The notes under the pieces: generated by a model | What the model saw: only the letters and a program-made list of their open reading frames with translations | What the model was told of the DNA's origin: nothing | Database searches by the model: none | Source: a virus | Virus record (IMG/VR): IMGVR_UViG_3300038825_000899 | Location: 1 to 35,742 of that record | Length of the DNA: 35,742 nucleotides | Reading direction: 5' to 3' (one strand) | Shown here: positions 31,306-35,742 of the stretch, in pieces | Layout: each line of letters begins with the position of its first letter | Numbering within the stretch: the first letter of the stretch is position 1 | Program-made: the position numbers and the translations under genes

Positions 31306-32401
31306 CAATATCAATGAAAGCATTGTAAGCAGTATCATTAATTGCTTGTTGCTCTTCAATGGTTGTGCCTGCATAATGATTATGCACTACCTCAGTTGTT
31401 TTATCACCAATACCTTTTGATGCTTGCGTAACATCCTGAGTCTCATTGCGCAATACTTGCGCTTTCATTCTGCGTAAATCATGGCACGTAAATTTAATGG
31501 CTACAATACTACTGATTTGTTTAATTAATGCATTTAGCTCTTTGTAGTTCATATCAAGCGGTCTATCAGCTCCGCTTCTAAAACGCTTCTTTAATATTGC
31601 AATAGCACTTGGATGTACTGATGCCGTTTCTCTTATTTGACGGCGCTTTTGCAATAACTGCATCTTATTACCAATAAAGTCAATATGATGCCAGTGTAAC
31701 TCCTTGTATGGCTTTTTAGTATTGTGGCCAACTAATTCATTAGCACGAACACCAGTAATAGCAAATAACCACAATATATCTTTTTGCTCTTGTGATAGTT
31801 CAGAATGGTTGAAGATATAATTGATTTCTTCATTGGACCATACTTTAAATGTAAGCGGTGCAAGCTCATGCTTTTTATAGCGATCGCTTTTACGCATAAT
31901 GCGCTTATCTATCAACTCTTCCTCATAGGCCCAATTAAATATGTGCAATAAATCTCTCATATAACTATCTATACCACGGCGTGAACGATTGTGCTGATAT
32001 TCCATAATATGTTTATATATGGTCCAACCAGTAACCGCAACACCCATTACGTTTTGTGATGTAGTGCGGACTTCAGATGCAATTGTATTGCCAGGAAAAA
32101 CTTTTTTGCAACTATTAATCACTACATTATATTTAGCGATTGTGTCTACATTAGTTAATGTGCTTAGTACATTATTAGTAAAAGCCGTAAATATCTCATC
32201 TAATGTTTTTTGTGGTGCTTCATTATATAATAATGCGCGCCAGTTCATATTGTTCTTAGCATACAATTCTACTTGCTGCCAATGACCTAGTGCAATAATT
32301 GCTTCTTCTTTAGTTTTAAAGTATCGTTGTTTTCTTTTACCATCGCGTGGATCACGATATGCAACCTTATATGAATTACGAAATGTGTTTAAACTTGCCA
32401 T
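31295..32401 (-). CDS. int: Tyrosine recombinase (integrase), 368 aa
   Basis: It catalyses site-specific integration and, with a directionality factor, excision. An N-terminal arm-type DNA-binding region (YKVAYRDPRDGKRKQRYFKT) is followed by a core-binding domain and a catalytic domain with Arg219 (ITGVRANELVG), a Lys near 252, His307-Arg310 (CHDLRR), His340/His342 and nucleophile Tyr343 (HNHYAG). All key residues are present, so it looks active. The message has GAGAGGATAAA before ATG 32401. No excisionase or att site was recognised. Confidence 0.93.
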   Translation of the reverse strand: MASLNTFRNSYKVAYRDPRDGKRKQRYFKTKEEAIIALGHWQQVELYAKNNMNWRALLYNEAPQKTLDEIFTAFTNNVLSTLTNVDTIAKYNVVINSCKKVFPGNTIASEVRTTSQNVMGVAVTGWTIYKHIMEYQHNRSRRGIDSYMRDLLHIFNWAYEEELIDKRIMRKSDRYKKHELAPLTFKVWSNEEINYIFNHSELSQEQKDILWLFAITGVRANELVGHNTKKPYKELHWHHIDFIGNKMQLLQKRRQIRETASVHPSAIAILKKRFRSGADRPLDMNYKELNALIKQISSIVAIKFTCHDLRRMKAQVLRNETQDVTQASKGIGDKTTEVVHNHYAGTTIEEQQAINDTAYNAFIDIVKQ

Positions 32402-32423
32402 TTTATCCTCTCAATTATATTTG

Positions 32424-32451
32424 AATATACACATTTGTGAACAAAATGCAA
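32424..32451 (-). promoter_or_regulatory. Probable integrase promoter with an operator in its spacer
   Basis: Minus-strand TTGCAT (32446-32451), 16 bases, TATATT (32424-32429), 23 bases before ATG 32401. The spacer contains the operator core at 32436-32443. A second TATAAT (32411-32416) lies too close to the start codon to leave room for the ribosome-binding site. Confidence 0.55.
32436..32443. promoter_or_regulatory. Operator copy 5 (integrase side)
   Basis: TGTGAACA within TTTGTGAACAAA, a TTTGT-GA-ACAAA palindrome. It lies between the -35 and -10 of the integrase promoter. Its partner at 32475 is in opposite orientation, 39 bases away. Confidence 0.65.
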
Positions 32452-32459
32452 AATAATAC

Positions 32460-32488
32460 TTGCAAATAAAAAAGTGTTCACATTAAGT
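32460..32488 (+). promoter_or_regulatory. Probable promoter of the Cro-like gene with operator in its spacer
   Basis: TTGCAA (32460-32465), 17 bases, TTAAGT (32483-32488). The -10 is weak, with three of six matches. The operator core lies at the end of the spacer (32475-32482). It mirrors the integrase promoter about a centre near 32459. Confidence 0.48.
32475..32482. promoter_or_regulatory. Operator copy 6 (Cro-like gene side)
   Basis: TGTTCACA, the reverse complement of TGTGAACA, abuts the proposed -10 of the Cro-like gene. Binding by that gene's product would give autorepression. Confidence 0.65.
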
Positions 32489-32501
32489 TTTGTTAACGTT
32501 T

Positions 32502-32708
32502 ATGGAACAAACACATACCAAAGTAAAATTTAGCGAATTGTTATCTCAGAATAAAATTTCGCAACGAAGACTAAGCGCACTAGTCGGCATAAGTCCGGCA
32601 CTCCTTACGATGATGCTAAAAGGTGAGAGAACATTTCAATTTAGACATCGCGACAATATATCGCGTATATTTAATGTTCAAGAAGATAGCATCATTTGGC
32701 ATGAATAA
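32502..32708 (+). CDS. Cro/C1-type HTH regulator (68 aa)
   Basis: The protein has a single HTH of the XRE type: FSELLSQNKISQRRLSALVG then ISPALLTMMLKGERTF (about residues 10-45), followed by a short tail. Its small size, with no oligomerisation or cleavage domain, fits a Cro-like protein. ATG 32502 is chosen over TTG 32490. Neither has a Shine-Dalgarno site. Location next to two operator copies and opposite the integrase makes it the best candidate to read the TGTGAACA sites. I recognise no separate CI-like repressor. Confidence 0.83.
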   Translation: MEQTHTKVKFSELLSQNKISQRRLSALVGISPALLTMMLKGERTFQFRHRDNISRIFNVQEDSIIWHE

Positions 32709-32710
32709 TT

Positions 32711-32793
32711 TGGGGCGACATCCTTCTTGTTTACACAGTGTACTGCACTGTGTTTTGATTCTAACCTCTCAATTGAATCCTCAAGTCGCCCCA
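32711..32793 (+). ncRNA. Predicted structured leader with antisense-like loop
   Basis: TGGGGCGAC (32711-32719), starting two bases after the regulator's stop codon, pairs perfectly with GTCGCCCCA (32785-32793), whose last base is the A of the next ATG. Inside lies a second hairpin: ACACAGTG (32733-32740), loop TACTG, CACTGTGT (32746-32753). The loop on the 3' side contains CTAACCTCTC (32761-32770), which is complementary to the GAGAGGTTAG leader of the minus operon. It may be a leader that controls the next gene, or a regulatory RNA. Confidence 0.45.
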
Positions 32794-33041
32794 TGATTTT
32801 TAGAGTACACATAAAAGATGATAATGAACAGATACGCATAGCGCGCAAAATACGTTCATTGCTAGATATATATAAGATAGATAATAGCACATATGAACCT
32901 GACAACGCTGATATTGGTATTAAAGTACATCAAGAATTGGATAAAGAAATTCTAACACAAGTAATTGGGTTAGTGCAAAGAAGTGATTATAAAATCACAT
33001 TAATCGATAATGAAAATAAGGAAAAACAATATGTCAAATAG
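32793..33041 (+). CDS. Hypothetical early protein (82 aa)
   Basis: ATG 32793 begins MIFRVHIKDDNEQIRIARKI. An upstream in-frame TTG (32727) would add 22 residues encoded by the structured leader and is rejected. Beta-alpha pattern (IFRVHIKDDNEQIRIARKIR; DYKITLIDNENKE). There is no ribosome-binding site before the ATG, and the closing arm of the leader stem touches it. It overlaps the SSB gene by 11 bases. Confidence 0.65.
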   Translation: MIFRVHIKDDNEQIRIARKIRSLLDIYKIDNSTYEPDNADIGIKVHQELDKEILTQVIGLVQRSDYKITLIDNENKEKQYVK

Positions 33042-33567
33042 TTTAAGTGGACTAGATATACCGACCAGTGAATCAGGCGGTCTATTTATGAAAAAGCTAG
33101 AGCAAGGTGAGAACAGAATGCGCATCCTTACTACGCCAATACAAGGTTATGTACATTGGCCTGAAGGTTCTAATAAACCAGTTAGGTATCACGGACCAAC
33201 CGATATACCAACTGGCGTAAAAGATGCAAAGTACTTTTGGTTTCTTACTATTGCTATTAATGGCGAAGTAAAATTCTTAGAAATTAAGCAAAAGACTATC
33301 CTCAGTCAGATTAAGGCACTATCTGATAATAAAGAATGGGGCGAAGTGCAAGACTATGACATCACTATTACACGTAGTGGTCAGGACCTAGAGACACAAT
33401 ATACAGTCGTTCCAAATCCTAAAAAGGCACTAGATGATGATGTGGCAAAACAGTGGGCCGACATGAAGGCACGCTATAACGCTGAAAATCTTTTTACCAA
33501 TGGATCTCCGCTGGATGCAGGTGAAGAGAAACAGCAAGACGCTAAAGAAGAAGAGTTGCCGTTTTGA
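33031..33567 (+). CDS. Single-strand DNA-binding protein, gp32-like (178 aa)
   Basis: The blocks FMKKLEQGENRMRILTTPIQ, GYVHWPEG, AKYFWFLTIAINGEVKFLEI, QKTILSQIKALSDNKEWGEV, YDITITRSGQDLETQYTVVP and the acidic tail AKEEELPF match gp32-like SSBs of marine phages; the acidic tail is the usual partner-docking tail. It coats single strands during replication and recombination. ATG 33031 with AAGGAAAA upstream is preferred over ATG 33010. Confidence 0.8.
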   Translation: MSNSLSGLDIPTSESGGLFMKKLEQGENRMRILTTPIQGYVHWPEGSNKPVRYHGPTDIPTGVKDAKYFWFLTIAINGEVKFLEIKQKTILSQIKALSDNKEWGEVQDYDITITRSGQDLETQYTVVPNPKKALDDDVAKQWADMKARYNAENLFTNGSPLDAGEEKQQDAKEEELPF

Positions 33568-33866
33568 ACGTAGCTAAAAAAGGCTATCGTGGCGAAGTCG
33601 AGGTTAAGGAATTACTTTCTGACCTCGGCTTCGATGCCGAACGTTCATGGGGCAGTGATGGCAGAGCGTTTGGACTTGCATCGGATATAGATATTAAAGC
33701 TACACGCGGTGAGTTAGAATTACATGTACAAGTAAAGCGCCGTAAGAAGATAGCGAGTTATTTAGCATTTAAGAATGCAAACCTAGTTGCCGTTCGTGAG
33801 GATCGCGGTAAATGGTTATTTATAATGGACGAAGAGATGTTTAAAGATGTGCTTCGCGTGGAATAA
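33564..33866 (+). CDS. Holliday-junction-resolvase-like nuclease, PD-(D/E)XK (100 aa)
   Basis: GYRGEVEVKELLSDLGFDAE (Glu11), SDIDIKA (Asp41 region), HVQVKRRKK (Gln-Val-Lys) give the E..D..(E/Q)xK layout of Hjc-type resolvases and related small nucleases. It should cut branched DNA, useful when concatemers are packaged. The start is TTG 33564, overlapping the SSB stop (TTGA). The Q in place of E in ExK is a variant known in the superfamily. Confidence 0.78.
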   Translation: MNVAKKGYRGEVEVKELLSDLGFDAERSWGSDGRAFGLASDIDIKATRGELELHVQVKRRKKIASYLAFKNANLVAVREDRGKWLFIMDEEMFKDVLRVE

Positions 33867-33875
33867 AGATATACA

Positions 33876-34017
33876 GTCCAAGGACATGGAAGATAAGACA
33901 CTAAATGTTAAGTCTGATGAACGATTGGCTAATCGGTCCTTGGACAATAATCCGGCATCGAAAGGCTTGAAGATTAACACCCAGGTTGGCGTAGGCGGTA
34001 AGCTGCCTGATGCCGGA
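33876..34017 (+). ncRNA. Two adjacent long-range stem-loops around a small gene
   Basis: GTCCAAGGAC (33876-33885) pairs perfectly over 10 bases with GTCCTTGGAC (33936-33945). Five bases later TCCGGCATC (33951-33959) pairs over 9 bases with GATGCCGGA (34009-34017), with an inner AGGC/GCCT hairpin (33993-33996, 34005-34008). The first arm includes the only ribosome-binding candidate (AAGGA) of the 46-codon gene and ends directly before its ATG, so the stem would hide it. The pair may be a translational switch or a functional RNA. Confidence 0.5.
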
Positions 34018-34026
34018 AAAAAATAA
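33886..34026 (+). CDS. Small KGLK-type protein (46 aa)
   Basis: The frame reads MEDKTLNVKSDERLANRSLD, then NNPASKGLKINTQVGVGGKL and PDAGKK. The NPASKGLKxxTxVxxGG motif resembles short phage or bacterial proteins with GLKVKTxVKAGG repeats, of unknown function. The ribosome-binding site lies in the first arm of a perfect 10-base inverted repeat whose other arm encodes Arg-Ser-Leu-Asp, so expression is probably gated by RNA folding. Confidence 0.65.
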   Translation: MEDKTLNVKSDERLANRSLDNNPASKGLKINTQVGVGGKLPDAGKK

Positions 34027-34041
34027 AAGAGAGGAAATAGT

Positions 34042-34245
34042 ATGAGTTATGATTATCAAAAAGACCTAAAAGAAGTAGTAAACAAGGCTACAAACAAATA
34101 TGGCAGTATGGAAAAAGCTATATTTGAAATGAATGGTCATATAGCAGACTTAAAAGCGCAAGTTAAAGGCAAACAAGCGTTATTAGACCTATTATATAGT
34201 GCTATAAATAAAGCTAAAAATTCATTGGAAAGCGTAAAAATATGA
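34042..34245 (+). CDS. Small coiled-coil protein (67 aa)
   Basis: The protein starts MSYDYQKDLKEVVNKATNKY and continues in one long amphipathic helix (KAIFEMNGHIADLKAQVKGK QALLDLLYSAINKAKNS). It has a strong AGAGAGGAAATAGT leader. Unrecognised; it is the first of three genes linked by ATGA overlaps. Confidence 0.75.
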   Translation: MSYDYQKDLKEVVNKATNKYGSMEKAIFEMNGHIADLKAQVKGKQALLDLLYSAINKAKNSLESVKI

Positions 34246-34415
34246 CCGCTAAACAAAAAATGATTTATATAGTAGGCAAGGCTATTGTGGACAACTTAGA
34301 GAAGTATGCAGACAAGCAACCAAACCTTGCCAGTGAAACAACGCGATTTCGTATTATGACAGATATTATGGATGATGTGATACGCGTAATTGATGATCCG
34401 GAGTTTAAACAATGA
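34242..34415 (+). CDS. Small helical protein (57 aa)
   Basis: The protein starts MTAKQKMIYIVGKAIVDNLE and ends IMTDIMDDVIRVIDDPEFKQ. It joins both neighbours by four-base ATGA overlaps. Unrecognised. Confidence 0.72.
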   Translation: MTAKQKMIYIVGKAIVDNLEKYADKQPNLASETTRFRIMTDIMDDVIRVIDDPEFKQ

Positions 34416-34846
34416 CATATAAAGAATTTAACGAATTTAGAGATGCATTTATTGGAGAAGCATTGGATATAAGTGATTCTAAGTCAATTGAATACACAAT
34501 ATCCAATGAGGATAAGCATTATAATTTTAAACATGTTGCTGATAGGTTAGGTATTAGTCCATCGCAGGCCATGATGGTTTACGTGTTAAAACATGTTGAT
34601 GCTATTTGCAATGATGCAAAAACTGGCAAACAAGTAAGTGACGAAACTGTGCGGAGCAGATGTCAGGATATTATGAATTACTCTATATTGTATGCTTCAT
34701 TGCATGCAGAACAACATACCAAAGGTAATCACAATGATAATAACATTGAACAAAATGGAACAAGAGCTAGCGAAGATGGTGGGCGTAGCACGTCACAATC
34801 AAAACCTAGCAAATGGAACGAACTCAGACGCGATCGCAAAAGCTGA
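34412..34846 (+). CDS. DUF1599-like nucleotide-modification-associated protein (144 aa)
   Basis: The block ALDISDSKSIEYTISNEDKH, then YNFKHVADRLGISPSQAMMV, YVLKHVDAICNDAK and VSDETVRSRCQDIMNYSILY, resembles the phage family named nucleotide-modification-associated domain 1 (DUF1599). Homologues normally end near the ASLHAEQ position (about residue 105). Here a 37-residue low-complexity tail continues, overlapping the next gene in another frame by 113 bases. Its role is unknown. Confidence 0.68.
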   Translation: MTYKEFNEFRDAFIGEALDISDSKSIEYTISNEDKHYNFKHVADRLGISPSQAMMVYVLKHVDAICNDAKTGKQVSDETVRSRCQDIMNYSILYASLHAEQHTKGNHNDNNIEQNGTRASEDGGRSTSQSKPSKWNELRRDRKS

Positions 34847-35210
34847 TAACGACATCAACGGTTTTGCCGGCGAGATTGCAGTAGCGAGAGTTATAAACGG
34901 CTATCCTGATTTAAGTATTGGACCACATCGCCGTGGATATGATTTAAAAATGCGTGGCCACAATGGCGAAGATATACGCATTGATGTAAAGACAACTAGA
35001 CATGACCCTGGCTATTTGGTGGCAAAAAAGTGGCGTAAGGTCGATGATTGCGACATGTACGTGCTTGTTAGCGGTAAGATGCCAAGATATGAAATTAAAG
35101 GATGGGTTTACTCTGTAGAGTTAATTAATCCCAGTAATTTAAGTGACATGGGATATGGTGAGCATTACCATATGGAGCATGAACAGTTAAGGATATGGAA
35201 AGTTGCATAG
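34734..35210 (+). CDS. PD-(D/E)XK nuclease-like protein (158 aa)
   Basis: ATG 34734 with AAAGG upstream is chosen; an earlier in-frame start (34692) would add residues encoded by the neighbour. RHNQNLANGTNSDAIAKADN, INGFAGEIAVARVINGYPDL, GYDLKMRGHNGEDIRIDVKT and MYVLVSGKMPRYEIKGWVYS give the GE..D..(D)VKTT pattern of a small nuclease family common in phages. The predicted active-site residues are Glu at GFAGE, Asp at YDLK, and Asp-Val-Lys at IDVK. Confidence 0.78.
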   Translation: MIITLNKMEQELAKMVGVARHNQNLANGTNSDAIAKADNDINGFAGEIAVARVINGYPDLSIGPHRRGYDLKMRGHNGEDIRIDVKTTRHDPGYLVAKKWRKVDDCDMYVLVSGKMPRYEIKGWVYSVELINPSNLSDMGYGEHYHMEHEQLRIWKVA

Positions 35211-35589
35211 TACGAATAAAGGTACAATTGGAGAGCTTGCAGTGCGTCAGGAATTATTAAAGCAAGGATACGCTACTTATATTCCTGAAGTTGATATTGA
35301 TCATGTTGACCTGATTGTAGAGCTAAAAAATGGTTCTTTTCAACGAGTACAAATTAAGACTATTACCAAACCTACAACAAAAACTGCGATACAAATACGT
35401 TGCGCTAAATATGTAAATAGCGGTCGCGTTGATGTTGTTGCGGTTTATTATACACCTATTAATAAGTGCGCATTTGTGCCATATAATAATGAAAAAATGT
35501 TAAGTCTTGCCTTGCAAACGGCAAAAAATAATCAAACAAGTAAACGTACATGGTTTTATCAATATGAAGAATACCCCGAGTTCAGCTAA
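35203..35589 (+). CDS. PD-(D/E)XK endonuclease-like protein (128 aa)
   Basis: NKGTIGELAVRQELLKQGYA (Glu), VDIDHVDLIVELKNGSFQRV (Asp) and VQIKTITKPTTK (Gln-Ile-Lys) match the layout of intron-associated PD-(D/E)XK endonucleases and of the plain small nucleases derived from them. CAKYVNSGRVDVVAVYYTPI and CAFVPYN fit the C-terminal part of that fold. The start is TTG 35203 overlapping the previous stop. No intron is seen nearby, so a free-standing nuclease is likely. Confidence 0.75.
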   Translation: MHSTNKGTIGELAVRQELLKQGYATYIPEVDIDHVDLIVELKNGSFQRVQIKTITKPTTKTAIQIRCAKYVNSGRVDVVAVYYTPINKCAFVPYNNEKMLSLALQTAKNNQTSKRTWFYQYEEYPEFS

Positions 35590-35742
35590 TCTTAAAGTAA
35601 TATCACTAGGTCTAGGCGTACAGTCTACTGCAATGTATATGATGAGTTCATTAGGTTATATACCTAGAGCAGATCATGCAGTGTTTGCTGACCCTGGCGC
35701 AGAATTACCTATGACATATGAGATATTAGAAGTCTTAAAGGA
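35564..35742 (+). CDS. PAPS-reductase-like protein, 5' part (continues at 1-764)
   Basis: ATG 35564 starts MKNTPSSANLKVISLGLGVQ and runs off the end of the window in frame with the coding segment at 1-764. It overlaps the previous nuclease gene by 26 bases and carries the PP-loop-like motif of the full 267-residue protein. Confidence 0.88.
   Translation, partial: MKNTPSSANLKVISLGLGVQSTAMYMMSSLGYIPRADHAVFADPGAELPMTYEILEVLK
35604..35742. repeat. Terminal overlap, right copy
   Basis: Identical to 1-139 except for one base (35665 T, 62 G). See the left copy for interpretation. Confidence 0.95.

Noticed and set aside
32678-32905. Minus-strand frame opposite the leader RNA and early gene
   Set aside because: The frame is low in typical protein features and opposite a better plus-strand gene; the GAGAGGTTA in it is too far from any suitable start codon.

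Overview
The window is a complete or nearly complete genome of a temperate, long-tailed (siphovirus-type) double-stranded DNA phage. The first 139 bases recur at the end (1-139 and 35604-35742) with a single mismatch, and a PAPS-reductase-like gene runs off the right end and continues at the left end. The molecule is therefore circular or circularly permuted, about 35.6 kb, assembled with a terminal overlap. The DNA is AT-rich. Several small genes resemble families I associate with marine phages: a KGG...GGGYR basic protein, a KKWTKQKWG protein, an RRKSFRARH...YWSCKKW protein, and a gp32-like single-strand DNA-binding protein with an EEELPF tail. A marine bacterial host is likely, but I cannot name it.

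Layout. (1) 32.5-35.7 kb wrapping to 4.7 kb, plus strand: early and replication genes. These are a Cro-like regulator, a single-strand DNA-binding protein, a Holliday-junction-resolvase-like nuclease, two further small PD-(D/E)XK nucleases, a PAPS-reductase-like protein, an orphan C5-cytosine methyltransferase, a RecB/Cas4-like exonuclease and a TOPRIM primase-helicase. No DNA polymerase is visible, so the host enzyme is presumably used. (2) 5.1-7.2 kb, minus strand: an accessory operon of seven small, mostly unrecognised genes, including two micro-membrane peptides. It is unified by a repeated GAGAGGTTA ribosome-binding leader, is rich in CCGG, and ends in a strong bidirectional terminator. 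(3) 7.2-7.54 kb: a divergent control region. (4) 7.5-31.3 kb, plus strand: the late operon. It holds packaging, portal, MuF-like head protein, scaffold, coat, two small paralogues, a 1496-residue repeat fibre with a self-cleaving S74 chaperone, a lysis/membrane cassette with a lysozyme-like protein, tail tube, tail chaperones joined by a -1 frameshift, tape measure and tail-tip genes. (5) 31.3-32.4 kb, minus strand: a tyrosine integrase, converging on the late operon.

Regulation. The 8-mer TGTGAACA occurs six times, all in intergenic control regions. The two copies between the integrase and the Cro-like gene sit inside the spacers of two divergent promoters. This looks like a genome-wide operator set for the small HTH regulator. 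Two stretches (32711-32793 and 33876-34017) contain perfect long-range inverted repeats that close against start codons and may be structured regulatory RNAs. One of them carries, in its loop, the exact antisense of the minus-operon ribosome-binding leader. These two stretches and the operator set are the most unusual things in the window.
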